Assembly (NCBI RefSeq): GCF_003002025.1
Contig: NZ_PVZB01000014.1
Coordinates: 62,001 to 126,000, forward strand
Source of the DNA: Paraburkholderia sp. BL25I1N1
Lineage (GTDB): Bacteria; Pseudomonadota; Gammaproteobacteria; Burkholderiales; Burkholderiaceae
Reading direction: 5' to 3'
DNA: 64,000 nt
The first letter of the stretch is position 1, and each line of letters opens with the position of its first letter. This document shows, piece after piece, positions 18,464-27,593 of the stretch. The notes under the pieces were generated by a model that worked only from the letters and a program-made list of their open reading frames with translations, was not told where the DNA came from and did no database searches. The translations under genes were made by a program, and so were the position numbers.

Positions 18464-20337
18464 CACGCGGACTCCCCGTAGACGATCACACCCGATGCGC
18501 AATCACGGCCGTTCACGCGGTACGCGAACTGCACGCGACGGCGCGTTGCGTCGTGAGCGAGCGTGAGCTTGAGCACCGCGCCCGGCGAGACCGGCGCCAT
18601 GAACTTCAGACGATCGATCGACGCCACCGCGCGTGCCGCCGGCACGTGCTCGGCGACCAGACGCACCGCCCAATCGACCTGCACCACGCCGGGAAGAATT
18701 GGCAGCCCGGGAAAGTGGCCGGCGAAATGCACGAGCGTCGGCGGCACGCGCAACTCGTAGTGCAGCGTGTCGCCGCTGCGCGCTTCGGACAGCACTTCCA
18801 TGCCTTCGACGCGCGGTTCGAACGCGGCCGCCACGGCGGCCACCGGCAACTTGCCGCGCGCGTCGAACGGCAGCGTGACGCGAAAACGCCAATGGCGCGG
18901 CAGCACCACGACATCGAAATATTCGGCGAGATGCCGACGCAGCACTTTCGCGAGCGCCACGCGGCCTTCGTCGCGCAAAGCCGCGCCGCCCGCTTCGGTC
19001 AGCGCTACGACCGCGCCGACGCGCTCGCGCGAGGCGCCGGCGAGCGGCACGAGTGCCGCTTGCGCCACATGCGGATGCAGCGCGAGGCGCGCTTCCAGTT
19101 CCGGCAGCGAGACGCGTTTGCCGTCAAGCTTGAGCACGCGGTCGAGCCGGCCTTGCAGGCGGAAACGGCCCTCGGCGTCGAAGGCGATCTTGTCGTCGGT
19201 GCGATGCCAGCCGGCGTGACCGAGATGCGGCGAGCGGACATTCAACGCGCCGCCCTCGTCGCGGCGCACTTCGATGCCGGACACCGGTTGCCAGGCATCG
19301 GTCTGATCCTGGCGCCGCCACGCGATGCCGCCGGTTTCCGTGCTGCCGTAGATTTCGAGCGGCGCGGGGCCGTAGGCCTCGGCGTATTCCTGCGCGGCTT
19401 CAAGTGCGAGCGGACCGCCCGATGAGAAAAATGCGCGCGGCGCCGGCGTCAGGTCGGCGAAACCCGGCAACGCGGGCCAGCGCGATAGTTGCGCAGGTGT
19501 CGAGACGATCACCGCTGCGCCGCCGTTGTCGATCTGCGTTTGCAGATGCAACGGCTCGATGCTCACCGCGCGATCGAATGCGCGACCTGCTGCGAGCGGC
19601 CAGAGCACGCGGAACAGCAAACCGTAGATGTGATGATGCGGCACGCTCGCGAGCATCGTCGCGTCGCCGACTAGCGCACCCCACTGCTTTTCGAGCGTGT
19701 GCACTTCGGCGTTGAATTGCGCGAGCGTCTTGCGGATCGGCTTGGGGCGGCCGCTGCTGCCGGAGGTGTAGAGCGTGAGCGGGGCTTGGGGGTCGATCGT
19801 GTGGGCGGAGTGGTTCGGTTGCGCTGAAGCCGCTTCGGCGCTGGCGTTCTGGACGGCATTGGCGTCGGCGTCGGCTCCGGCATTGGCTGTAAATACGGCG
19901 GGGGCGTTGGCGTTGGCGCTGGCGTTGGCGTTGACGTCGGAGTTGCCGGGGCCGTTGCCGAAAGCGCCGCCGGTGGCCTCGGCCTCGGCCGAACCGCCAG
20001 CATCTGCCGCAAACGCGAACGGCGGCAAGTCCGCGTCCGTCAGCACGACTTCATACGCATCGGCGAGATCGGCGAGATAACCCGGCGTCGAGTTGGCCGG
20101 AATCACCGGCTCCTTGCCGCACGCGAACAGCGCGAATAGCGCGCAGGCAAAATCGAACGGATCGTCGATGCACAGCGCGTAGCGTTGCGCGTCTTGCGTT
20201 TGCACGAGTGCGACGAGCGCAGCGACGCGCGCGCGAAACGCCGCGCGATCGAGCACCGCGGCACCGTCCCGGCATACGGGGGCAGGCACCGCGCCAGCCT
20301 CATCGGCCACCGACAACAGATCATGCAACGCGATCAT
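18463..20337 (-). CDS. acyl-AMP ligase fused to a FabZ/FabA-like dehydratase domain
   Basis: 624-residue fusion. Adenylation core: P-loop LYTSGSSGRPKPIRK, SVPHHHIYGL, IYGSTETGGIAWR, GRLDRVLKLDGKRVSL and the C-terminal lysine region GKLPVAA. The last 130 residues form a hotdog domain with HFAGHFPGLPILPGVVQVDW, carrying the His and acidic catalytic residues of FabA/FabZ. It should activate the aryl acrylate starter and load it on an ACP, and dehydrate chain intermediates. An Ala/Asn/Asp-rich, low-complexity linker of about 60 residues (near 115-175) interrupts the N-terminal half. ATG 20337 overlaps the upstream stop (ATGA). Confidence 0.9.
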   Translation of the reverse strand: MIALHDLLSVADEAGAVPAPVCRDGAAVLDRAAFRARVAALVALVQTQDAQRYALCIDDPFDFACALFALFACGKEPVIPANSTPGYLADLADAYEVVLTDADLPPFAFAADAGGSAEAEATGGAFGNGPGNSDVNANASANANAPAVFTANAGADADANAVQNASAEAASAQPNHSAHTIDPQAPLTLYTSGSSGRPKPIRKTLAQFNAEVHTLEKQWGALVGDATMLASVPHHHIYGLLFRVLWPLAAGRAFDRAVSIEPLHLQTQIDNGGAAVIVSTPAQLSRWPALPGFADLTPAPRAFFSSGGPLALEAAQEYAEAYGPAPLEIYGSTETGGIAWRRQDQTDAWQPVSGIEVRRDEGGALNVRSPHLGHAGWHRTDDKIAFDAEGRFRLQGRLDRVLKLDGKRVSLPELEARLALHPHVAQAALVPLAGASRERVGAVVALTEAGGAALRDEGRVALAKVLRRHLAEYFDVVVLPRHWRFRVTLPFDARGKLPVAAVAAAFEPRVEGMEVLSEARSGDTLHYELRVPPTLVHFAGHFPGLPILPGVVQVDWAVRLVAEHVPAARAVASIDRLKFMAPVSPGAVLKLTLAHDATRRRVQFAYRVNGRDCASGVIVYGESA

Positions 20338-20996
20338 GCCGCCTCCGAACGTGCGGCGCGCGGCAGCACGACCAGATAACGCCAGATGACCTCGGCCACC
20401 AGCAGCACGCCGATCAGCACATAGGCGATCGCGCCGTTGTAGAGCGACCAGCTCGCCCGGCTCCAGTACAACGCCGTGTATGCGGAAAACACGCCGTTCA
20501 GCGCGAAGAAAGCGCACCACACCTGAGTCACGCGCAGCGTGTGGCGCACCGCGCCCGGCGGCAGGTTCGGGTTGCCGAGGCGTGCGAATTTTTCGATCAT
20601 CGACGGCCCGCGCACGAGCGTCGCCCCGAACGCGATCAACAGGCCCAGGTTGACGAGCGACGGATAGAGACGCAACAGCAGCTCGCTATTGGTCAACACG
20701 ATCGCCGCCGACGCGCAACTCAGCAAGCCGACCACGCTCCAGTCGATCGACGAAAGCCGCCGCAGCGAGGTCGCGACTGGCCCGCTGCCGGCCCAGCGCT
20801 GCAGCCACAGGATCGCGAACAGCATGCAGCCGACGTAGCGCGGCGTGTCCCATTTCCACGCGCACAGAATCAGCGCGGGGTAGGCAAGCTTCAAGAGCAC
20901 CTGCACGACGGTTTTGCCCAGGTGGCGCTCAGTGCCGGGCGAGGCATCGGCGGCCCGATCCGCCGCCGCTTGCGTTCGCGAGCGCGCGGCGGCCAT
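20334..20996 (-). CDS. polytopic inner-membrane protein of the polyene cluster (COG4648-like)
   Basis: 220 residues with about six hydrophobic segments (AYPALILCAW, YVGCMLFAILWL, WSVVGLLSCASAAIVL, LVNLGLLIAFG, VWCAFFALNGVFSAYTAL, AIAYVLIGVLLVAEVIW) and a basic N-terminus. No catalytic motif is visible. Equivalent membrane proteins occur in aryl-polyene clusters between the ACP and ligase genes; the role is unknown. Start overlaps the stop of the second ACP gene by one base. Confidence 0.78.
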   Translation of the reverse strand: MAAARSRTQAAADRAADASPGTERHLGKTVVQVLLKLAYPALILCAWKWDTPRYVGCMLFAILWLQRWAGSGPVATSLRRLSSIDWSVVGLLSCASAAIVLTNSELLLRLYPSLVNLGLLIAFGATLVRGPSMIEKFARLGNPNLPPGAVRHTLRVTQVWCAFFALNGVFSAYTALYWSRASWSLYNGAIAYVLIGVLLVAEVIWRYLVVLPRAARSEAA

Positions 20997-21247
20997 CAGC
21001 CCTGTGCCGCCAGCAGCGATTCGACCGCACCAATCACGTCGCCAACGGTGCGCACTGATTTGAACTCTTCCGGCTTGATGCGACGCCCGGTCATTTCCTG
21101 CAGTTTGATCGCGAGGTCGACGGCGTCGATGCTGTCGAGATCGAGGTCTTCGAATAGATGCGCCTCGGGCGTGACGCGCTCGGGCTCGATCGCGAAGTTC
21201 TCTTTGAAGATGGCGCGGATGCGCTCCAGAATCTCTGCCTCGGACAC
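20996..21247 (-). CDS. acyl carrier protein
   Basis: 83 residues with the phosphopantetheine site DLDLDSIDAV (S39) and the acidic three-helix pattern of an ACP. One of a tandem pair; the second is encoded just upstream. Two ACPs with slightly different flanks (DLDSID and GLDSID) are usual in aryl-polyene systems, one probably for the aryl starter and one for elongation, but which is which cannot be read here. Confidence 0.92.
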   Translation of the reverse strand: MSEAEILERIRAIFKENFAIEPERVTPEAHLFEDLDLDSIDAVDLAIKLQEMTGRRIKPEEFKSVRTVGDVIGAVESLLAAQG

Positions 21248-21250
21248 GAT

Positions 21251-21550
21251 TTACTCCCCCTTTCTGGTTGTTTCGTTCACAGCGTGCACCGCTTCGCGCT
21301 GGCTCGCCACCAGCGCCGCCAGCGTGCTGATCGAGCGGAAGTGTTCGCGCGTGCGCTCGTCGTTCGCTGCGATGGTCAGTTGGTATTGTTTGCGCAGCAC
21401 GATGCCGATTTCGAGCGCATCGATCGAATCGAGGCCGATGCCGTCGGTATCGAACAACGGTGCATCGTCGTCGATATCGGCCGGGCTCAGGTCTTCCAGA
21501 TCGAGCGCTTCGATCAGGAGCTGTTTAATTTCGAGTTTTAAAGAATCCAT
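21251..21550 (-). CDS. acyl carrier protein
   Basis: 99 residues; phosphopantetheine attachment at S42 in GIGLDSIDALEIGI. It has a C-terminal tail of about 15 charged residues beyond the third helix that the sister ACP lacks. Its first 26 bp overlap the end of the acyltransferase gene, and only 3 bp separate it from the next ACP, so expression is coupled. Confidence 0.92.
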   Translation of the reverse strand: MDSLKLEIKQLLIEALDLEDLSPADIDDDAPLFDTDGIGLDSIDALEIGIVLRKQYQLTIAANDERTREHFRSISTLAALVASQREAVHAVNETTRKGE

Positions 21551-22319
21551 AATCGAACAGGTGCTGGGTAATGTGGGCTTCGACGGCGCTCGTCACGCTG
21601 CGCGCCGCGAGAGCCGGTGGAGTGTCATGGGCCGCGAGCTGGTCGACGCCGAGCGGCTCGAGCACGTTCACGCGTATTCTGAACGCGCGCGCCGGCACGT
21701 CGTACCAGCGCATCTGCTTGGTGAATGCGGGCGGATCGCAATCCATCAGCACTGGGACGATCGGCGCGCCGACCTTCAACGCCATGTGCGCGAAACCGCG
21801 CGAAAACGCGTGCAGCCGGTTCGGCGCCGGGCTGCGCGTGCCTTCCGGAAAGATGATCATGGTATAGCCCGCGGCCAGTTGCTTCGCGCCTGCCTCGACG
21901 AGTTCGGCGGGATCGGCATTGCTGACGTATTCCGCCGAGCGCACGATGCCCCAGAAACACGGGTTGCTCCAATGCGCGTTTTTCACCACGCAGCAGGCAT
22001 GCGGCGTGAGCGACAGCAGCACCATCACGTCGAGGTAGGTCGGGTGATTCGCGACCACGATCGCCGGGCCGCCCGCGCGCAAGGCCTGCACGCCGGACAC
22101 TTCCAGTTCCATCACGCCGATGCGTTGCAATACCGCGACCAGCGCGCGGAAAAACCAGTGAATCACGCTCGTCACCGCGATTTGGCGTGAGGCGCGGTGC
22201 GGCCACACCCATGCGAGCGGAAACACCACCACGGAAAACAGCACGCCGCACACCCCGAAGACCACGAAAGCCATGCCGGTCGCGCAGAATCGCCAGAAGT
22301 AATCAAGCCGCGCGGCCAT
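21525..22319 (-). CDS. lysophospholipid acyltransferase (PlsC-like) of the polyene cluster
   Basis: 264 residues with two N-terminal hydrophobic segments and the PlsC motifs NHPTYLD (H92-x4-D97) and FPEGTRS (about 157-163). Probably inner-membrane and involved in building the lipid that carries the polyene; a general phospholipid role is possible but its place inside the coupled operon argues against it. The 3' end overlaps the ACP gene by 26 bp and the 5' end overlaps the chain-length-factor gene by 17 bp. Confidence 0.88.
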   Translation of the reverse strand: MAARLDYFWRFCATGMAFVVFGVCGVLFSVVVFPLAWVWPHRASRQIAVTSVIHWFFRALVAVLQRIGVMELEVSGVQALRAGGPAIVVANHPTYLDVMVLLSLTPHACCVVKNAHWSNPCFWGIVRSAEYVSNADPAELVEAGAKQLAAGYTMIIFPEGTRSPAPNRLHAFSRGFAHMALKVGAPIVPVLMDCDPPAFTKQMRWYDVPARAFRIRVNVLEPLGVDQLAAHDTPPALAARSVTSAVEAHITQHLFDYGFFKTRN

Positions 22320-23067
22320 GCCACCTCCAATGCCACGTGGCGCCGGCGTTTTGCCAGGCGGTGGGCAGGCCTGTTTCCAGACAGTGCTGCAGCGCCTGGC
22401 TCTGGGTCGCGAAGAGGGTTTCCGGGGCGGCGCTATTTTTACCGCCTGTTTCGCCTGTTTCGCCCGTCTTGCCTGCGCGGGCTTCGCTCACCGGAACGGA
22501 GTCTGACTGGTCTGCGCGCGACACCGCGCACTCCAACTCGCCCGTCGCCGTTTCGCTATCGAGCAGGAGCGCGATCGCGCCGCCCTGCACTTCGTCTTCG
22601 ATCGTGCCGTATGCCGGATCGGCCGGTTCGTCCGCGTACACCAGCAGCGTCGGCGAATCCGGCTGCGTGGCATATTGCGCATGCGCTTCTAGAAGCGCGT
22701 AACCCAGCGTTTCCGCGCCGGCCGAGATCGCGCTCGCCGCGGAGCGGTCGCCGCGCGCAATCCCGAACACGCCGGTCATGGCATTGAGCACCGAGAGGCT
22801 GAAGGCAGTCGGCGAGACCGGCTCGCCCGCGCTGATGGCGCGCAAGATATCCGTGGTGCGCCGCAATTCGCCGTGGCGCGAGGCGAACACCACCCGCACC
22901 GCGTCCCGGGCGACACAATCGTGCGCAACCTTCAGCGCCACTCTGGAGAGAGTGCTCAGACGACGCCGCACGATCGGCTCGATGAAGCCGATATCGGGTG
23001 AGGCAGATGCGGCAGCAGGCCAGCTAGACCAGCGAGCGACCGGAATGGTCCAGTGCAGATCGGGCAT
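22303..23067 (-). CDS. ketosynthase-like chain-length factor of the polyene cluster
   Basis: About 254 residues resembling the N-terminal half of a ketosynthase: IGFIEPIVRRRLS, FASRHGELRRTTDIL and SPTAFSLSVLNAMTGVFGI. The position of the catalytic Cys is not conserved and the C-terminal His motifs are absent, as expected for the chain-length-factor partner of a type II ketosynthase. Start taken at ATG 23067; a TTG at 23157 would extend it 30 residues but has no well-placed ribosome site. A short Gly/Glu/Thr repeat (GETGETGG) lies near residue 215. It is the first gene of the operon, so the operon promoter should lie in the gap upstream. Confidence 0.8.
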   Translation of the reverse strand: MPDLHWTIPVARWSSWPAAASASPDIGFIEPIVRRRLSTLSRVALKVAHDCVARDAVRVVFASRHGELRRTTDILRAISAGEPVSPTAFSLSVLNAMTGVFGIARGDRSAASAISAGAETLGYALLEAHAQYATQPDSPTLLVYADEPADPAYGTIEDEVQGGAIALLLDSETATGELECAVSRADQSDSVPVSEARAGKTGETGETGGKNSAAPETLFATQSQALQHCLETGLPTAWQNAGATWHWRWHGRAA

Positions 23068-23748
23068 ATCGGGTTCGCGCGTAGAAGCGAGGAGAGGCTG
23101 AAGCGCCTGACGGAATACGGCACCGTCACAGCGTTCACGCGCCGCGCGGACCGGCAAGCTCCAGCCGGGGTCGATCCAATCTTCTAATAGGGTTCAACGG
23201 ATTAACGGCACATGGCCCCCGATTATTTAGGCGCCTTTTGTCAATTCGTCTGAAGGATAGTCGCGGGCCCCTAGGGTCGCCGGAATCATACTGAATATTC
23301 TCGGATAAATCAGCTTCGAAAGACGTATCCATCTGTATCCGTATCTCTCATACGACGCCCCGCTGAAAAGCGAAGGCGCCGGCTTCCGGCGCCGTTTTCC
23401 AGCTTGCGAACGAACCCTTTACCCGTTAGCAGCGCGGCTGCCGCCGATTCTGAAGTCGGAACCATTTCGCCGAAATACGGCAATACTTTCAATTTACTTT
23501 CTTAAAAAGTGTTTCAGATTGGAAGGCGCTGGCGTTGTTTGTCCGTTCAGAAGGAAGTCTCGCCGCGTACGGTCGACTCGGATCTGCCCTAATAAGAAGA
23601 TAGGCCGTGCGGATATCCGAGTGCGGTATTGGGCGTAGAGCTTCACGCCCGCCGACGTTGAAAAGCAAAACGGCCCGGCAGGGTGACCTGCGGGCCGCTT
23701 AACCTGCACCGACATCGCCGATTCGACGCGTCGTCAGCCAGGTACTAT
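23068..23748. other. intergenic region holding the polyene operon promoter
   Basis: No convincing gene: the short minus-strand ORFs here lack ribosome sites and family features. Contents that can be seen are a GC-rich hairpin (23375-23393, GGCGCCGG with a 3-nt loop, followed by GTTTT on the plus strand) and the terminator of the downstream lipoprotein gene at 23671-23697. The promoter of the minus-strand cluster should lie near 23070-23300, but no box is clear. The hairpin could act as an attenuator if the transcript starts upstream of it (inference). Confidence 0.5.
23671..23697 (-). terminator. rho-independent terminator of the DUF4136 lipoprotein gene
   Basis: Two nested stems, CGGCCCG/CGGGCCG outside and CAGG/CCTG inside, followed on the minus strand by TTTTGCTTTT. 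It lies 52 bp past the lipoprotein stop. Confidence 0.85.
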
Positions 23749-24453
23749 TTACTGCACGACTTTCGCACCAGACGCCGGCATCGGCGCGGCGGCGGGCGCC
23801 GTGCCGGTCGCCACCATTTCGTTCGACGGGCCGCCACTCGTACCCACCGGAATCTTTACCGTGTGAACCACACCGTTGCCGAGTGGGAAATCGGCCAGCG
23901 CGCTACGCGCCAGATACGGCATGGCCCGAACCAGCGAGGACTCGCCGCCCGTATTGCGCGCCGTCACGTTGTAGACCTCCTTGCCGCTCGCGCGCTCGGT
24001 GATCCGCACGCCCAGCAGGTGGGTGAAAATCGGATAGCTCTGGTTCACGTAAGTGGCCGGGAATGCGCCCCACGGGCCCCACGGATCGAACGGCCGGCCA
24101 TAGCCCCAGTACGGCGCCGGCCATGGGTTGTAATACACCGGCTCCGCAACCGTCACCACGTCCGAACGAATCCCATAGGACAGTCCGACCAGATAGCGGG
24201 CCTGCGCGCCGTCGACCTGACGGAACGAATGCGCGGCGAGTTCGTTCGCGACCAGGCGCTCGTAAGTGCTGAGTTCGAGATTATTCTGCTGGTCCGCCGC
24301 TCGCGTGAACGCGTAGGTGCGCGTGGCGTCACTGCCGCTCCAGTCTGAAAAGGCCGTGACCTGGGTGGTGACGTAGGTCGTGCAGCCGGACAGCAGCACC
24401 GCCAGTGCGCCCAGCAGCAGCGTGGCGTGGCGGGTCCATCGATCGATTTTCAT
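23749..24453 (-). CDS. DUF4136 family lipoprotein
   Basis: 234 residues with a lipobox LLSGC (C24). The body has the DUF4136 pattern: a YAFTRAADQQNN segment near the start, ARYLVGLSYGI, and a Pro/Trp/Gly/Tyr-rich stretch (NPWPAPYWGYGRPFDPWG) typical of the family, then an Ala/Pro-rich tail. Probably a periplasm-facing outer-membrane lipoprotein; function unknown. Monocistronic with its own terminator and divergent from pepN. Confidence 0.8.
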   Translation of the reverse strand: MKIDRWTRHATLLLGALAVLLSGCTTYVTTQVTAFSDWSGSDATRTYAFTRAADQQNNLELSTYERLVANELAAHSFRQVDGAQARYLVGLSYGIRSDVVTVAEPVYYNPWPAPYWGYGRPFDPWGPWGAFPATYVNQSYPIFTHLLGVRITERASGKEVYNVTARNTGGESSLVRAMPYLARSALADFPLGNGVVHTVKIPVGTSGGPSNEMVATGTAPAAAPMPASGAKVVQ

Positions 24454-24693
24454 GGTCTACCTCGTGAAGCTTCCAAGTTGCTTCTGTATTGTCCGTCAAA
24501 CTTGTCCGTCAAACCCGGCCCCGTCGACGCACGGGCATTCCCGCACTCGGGCGCCCGATAATACGCTGACCAGCCGACCCGGTAAAAAGTTCGCTCCGCA
24601 CAATTCGCCGAGGCTTTGTACAATGGCTCGACATGCCCGGCCCGCGCGCCAGAAGCGCGCTCGCCGGCTCGAGTTCCAACACTACAGAACGCC

Positions 24694-27390
24694 ATGGCCG
24701 ATACCGCAACGCCCAATGTGATTCGCCGCGCCGACTACGCGCCGCCCGCCTTCCTGATCGACACCGTCGCACTGGTGTTCGATCTGGTTCCCGAACGCAC
24801 GGTGGTCCGCAACACGATGCGCGTGCGCCGCAATCCGGAGGCGTCGCGCGCCGCGCACCTGGAGCTGATGGGCGAACAACTGGAGTTCGTCGGCGCCGAG
24901 ATCGACGGCCGGCCGTTCACCAATGCCCACGCGCACGAACACGGCTTGCGGCTCGACAACGTGCCGGATCAGTTCGAACTGACGCTCACGAGTCTCTGCA
25001 ATCCGGCTGACAACACGACGCTGTCGGGCCTTTACGTGTCCGGCGGCAACTTCTTCACGCAGTGCGAGGCCGAGGGCTTTCGCCGCATCACTTACTTTCT
25101 CGACCGTCCGGACGTGATGGCGACCTTCACGGTCACGCTACGCGCCAATAAAGCCGATTATCCGGTCCTGCTGTCCAACGGCAACCTGCTCGAGGAAGGC
25201 GATTTGCCGGACGGCCGCCACTTCGCCCGCTGGGAAGATCCGTTCAGAAAGCCGAGCTATCTGTTCGCGCTGGTCGCGGGCAAGCTGGTCGCCCTGGAAG
25301 AGCGTGTGAAGAGCGGCTCGGGCAAGGAAAAGCTGCTGCAGGTGTGGGTCGAACCGCACGACCTCGACAAGACCCGCCACGCAATGGATTCGCTGATCCA
25401 TTCGATCCGCTGGGACGAGGAACGCTTCGGGCTCGAACTCGATCTGGACCGCTTCATGATCGTCGCGGTGAGCGACTTCAACATGGGCGCGATGGAGAAC
25501 AAGGGGCTCAACATCTTCAACACGAAGTACGTGCTGGCGAACCCGGAAACGGCAACCGACACCGACTTCGCGAACATCGAGGCCGTGGTCGGCCACGAGT
25601 ATTTCCACAACTGGACCGGCAACCGCGTCACGTGCCGCGACTGGTTCCAGCTGAGCCTGAAAGAAGGCCTGACGGTGTTCCGCGATCAGGAGTTCTCGGC
25701 CGACATGGCTGGCGGCGCCACGGACGAAGCGGCGCGCGCCACCAAGCGTATCGAAGACGTGCGCGTGCTGCGCCAGATGCAGTTCGCCGAAGACGCGGGT
25801 CCGATGGCGCATCCGGTGCGCCCGGAAAGCTACGTCGAGATCAACAACTTCTACACGATGACCGTCTACGAGAAAGGCTCGGAAGTCGTGCGGATGTATC
25901 AGACGCTGTTCGGCCGCGACGGCTTCCGCAAGGGCATGGACCTGTATTTCAAGCGTCATGACGGCCAGGCCGTGACCTGCGACGACTTCCGTCACGCGCT
26001 CGCCGACGCCAACGGCCGCGATCTCACGCAGTTCGAGCGCTGGTACAGCCAGGCCGGCACGCCGCGCGTGTCCGTGCGCACGCAATACGACGCCGCGCAG
26101 CAACGTTACAGCGTAACGCTCACGCAAGGCTACGGCGAAGGCGCGCCGGCCGCGCGCGAAACGCAAAAAGGCCCGCTGCTGATTCCGTTCGCGATCGGTT
26201 TGATCGGCCAGGACGGCCACGACCTGCCGCTGCAATTGCAAGGCGAAAATACGGCCTCGGCCTTCACCACGCGTGTGCTTGAATTCACACAGACCGAACA
26301 GACTTTTACGTTCGTCAACGTGGCGCAAGAGCCGCTGCCTTCGCTGCTGCGCAATTTCTCGGCGCCGGTGATCGTCGAATACGACTATTCGGCGGATCAG
26401 CTTGCATTCCTGCTTGCCCATGACAGCGATCCGTTCAACCGCTGGGAAGCCGGCCAGCGGCTCGCCACGCGCGAACTGCTCACGCTTGCAGGACGCGCCG
26501 CCACCGGTGTGCCGCTGCAACTCGACGACTCCGTGGTGGCCGCGTTCGCCCGCGTGCTGACCGACGAAACACTCTCGCCTTCGTTCCGCGAACTCGCGTT
26601 GATGCTGCCTTCGGAAGCGTATCTCGCCGAGCAGATGGCCGAATCGAATCCGGCCGCCGTGCACGCCGCGCGGCAGTTCGTGCGCAAGCGTCTTGCCAAT
26701 GCTCTCAGGGGCGACTGGCTCAAGGTGTACGAGCAGCATCGCACGCCGGGTGCGTATGAAGCCACGCCCGAAGCGGCGGGTCATCGCGCGCTGAAGAATC
26801 TCGCGCTGTCGTACCTCGCGGAACTCGACGATCCTGCCGAAGCCGTGCGTCTCGCGTCCGCGCAGTACGATGCGGCGAACAACATGACCGACCGCTCGGC
26901 GGCGCTCTCCGCGTTGCTCAATGCGTCGGCGGCGAATGGCGGCAGCGCCGAGGCGCAGCAGGCGCTGGACGACTTCTACCGGCGCTTCGAAAAGGAGCCG
27001 CTCGTGATCGACAAGTGGTTCGCCTTGCAGGCCACGCAGCGTGGCAGCGCGCAACGTCCGGTGATCGGGATCGTGCGTAAGCTGATGACGCATCCAGCCT
27101 TCAACCTGAAAAACCCGAACCGCGCGCGCTCGCTGATTTTCAGCTTCTGCGCGGCGAATCCCGCGCAGTTCCATGCCGAGGACGGCTCAGGCTATGCGTT
27201 CTGGGCCGATCAGGTGATCGCACTCGACGCCATCAATCCGCAGGTGGCTGCCCGCCTCGCCCGCTCGCTGGAATTGTGGCGCCGCTTCACGCCAACGCTG
27301 CGCGACGGCATGCGCGCGGCGCTGGAGAAAGTGGCGGCTCAGGTGAAATCGCGCGACGTGCGCGAGATCGTGGAGAAAGCGTTGGCATAA
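24694..27390 (+). CDS. pepN: aminopeptidase N (M1 family)
   Basis: 898-residue zinc metallopeptidase removing N-terminal residues from peptides. The exopeptidase motif GAMEN is at 265-269 and the zinc site HEYFHNWTGNRVTCRDW begins at H301 (H301, E302, H305). The C-terminal half is the long helical domain of PepN. Start at ATG 24694 (MADTATPNV) is preferred; the reading from 24616 would add 26 residues not typical of the family. Followed by a strong terminator. Confidence 0.96.
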   Translation: MADTATPNVIRRADYAPPAFLIDTVALVFDLVPERTVVRNTMRVRRNPEASRAAHLELMGEQLEFVGAEIDGRPFTNAHAHEHGLRLDNVPDQFELTLTSLCNPADNTTLSGLYVSGGNFFTQCEAEGFRRITYFLDRPDVMATFTVTLRANKADYPVLLSNGNLLEEGDLPDGRHFARWEDPFRKPSYLFALVAGKLVALEERVKSGSGKEKLLQVWVEPHDLDKTRHAMDSLIHSIRWDEERFGLELDLDRFMIVAVSDFNMGAMENKGLNIFNTKYVLANPETATDTDFANIEAVVGHEYFHNWTGNRVTCRDWFQLSLKEGLTVFRDQEFSADMAGGATDEAARATKRIEDVRVLRQMQFAEDAGPMAHPVRPESYVEINNFYTMTVYEKGSEVVRMYQTLFGRDGFRKGMDLYFKRHDGQAVTCDDFRHALADANGRDLTQFERWYSQAGTPRVSVRTQYDAAQQRYSVTLTQGYGEGAPAARETQKGPLLIPFAIGLIGQDGHDLPLQLQGENTASAFTTRVLEFTQTEQTFTFVNVAQEPLPSLLRNFSAPVIVEYDYSADQLAFLLAHDSDPFNRWEAGQRLATRELLTLAGRAATGVPLQLDDSVVAAFARVLTDETLSPSFRELALMLPSEAYLAEQMAESNPAAVHAARQFVRKRLANALRGDWLKVYEQHRTPGAYEATPEAAGHRALKNLALSYLAELDDPAEAVRLASAQYDAANNMTDRSAALSALLNASAANGGSAEAQQALDDFYRRFEKEPLVIDKWFALQATQRGSAQRPVIGIVRKLMTHPAFNLKNPNRARSLIFSFCAANPAQFHAEDGSGYAFWADQVIALDAINPQVAARLARSLELWRRFTPTLRDGMRAALEKVAAQVKSRDVREIVEKALA

Positions 27391-27420
27391 CGCTCGCCTG
27401 AACGCTGTTGTCGCATCTAA

Positions 27421-27448
27421 AAGCCGGCACGCGTTGCCGGCTTTTTTT
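27421..27448 (+). terminator. rho-independent terminator of pepN
   Basis: A perfect 9-bp stem AAGCCGGCA/TGCCGGCTT with a CGCGT loop, followed by a run of T, 30 bp after the pepN stop. Confidence 0.93.
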
Positions 27449-27540
27449 CGTCCTGCATTTTTTGGAAGCACGCCGCCGCCGCGCGCGGCGATAACGTTAG
27501 CCATCTGGACGACTGTTCGACTCGCGCCGACGGGGTGAAA

Positions 27541-27584
27541 GTAAACGCATTCATTTAACGGTTTACGTTTAACGCACTGCGTTA
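27541..27584. promoter_or_regulatory. candidate operator of the higBA operon
   Basis: Just ahead of the toxin gene are two inverted repeats: GTAAAC (27541-27546) with GTTTAC (27561-27566), and a perfect 15-bp palindrome TAACGCA-C-TGCGTTA (27570-27584). HigA antitoxins usually repress their own operon by binding such palindromes around the promoter. The start codon is 10 bp away. Confidence 0.65.
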
Positions 27585-27593
27585 TATCATCCC

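Noticed and set aside
20208..22190. 660-residue plus-strand ORF
   Set aside because: Covers four real genes on the other strand; no domain and no ribosome site.
22303..23067. Active ketosynthase at the head of the polyene operon
   Set aside because: Catalytic Cys and both His motifs are not found, so it is read as a chain-length factor.
23135..23715. Three short minus-strand ORFs between the polyene cluster and the lipoprotein gene
   Set aside because: No ribosome sites; they run through the hairpins.
25138..27174. 678-residue minus-strand ORF
   Set aside because: Antisense of pepN.
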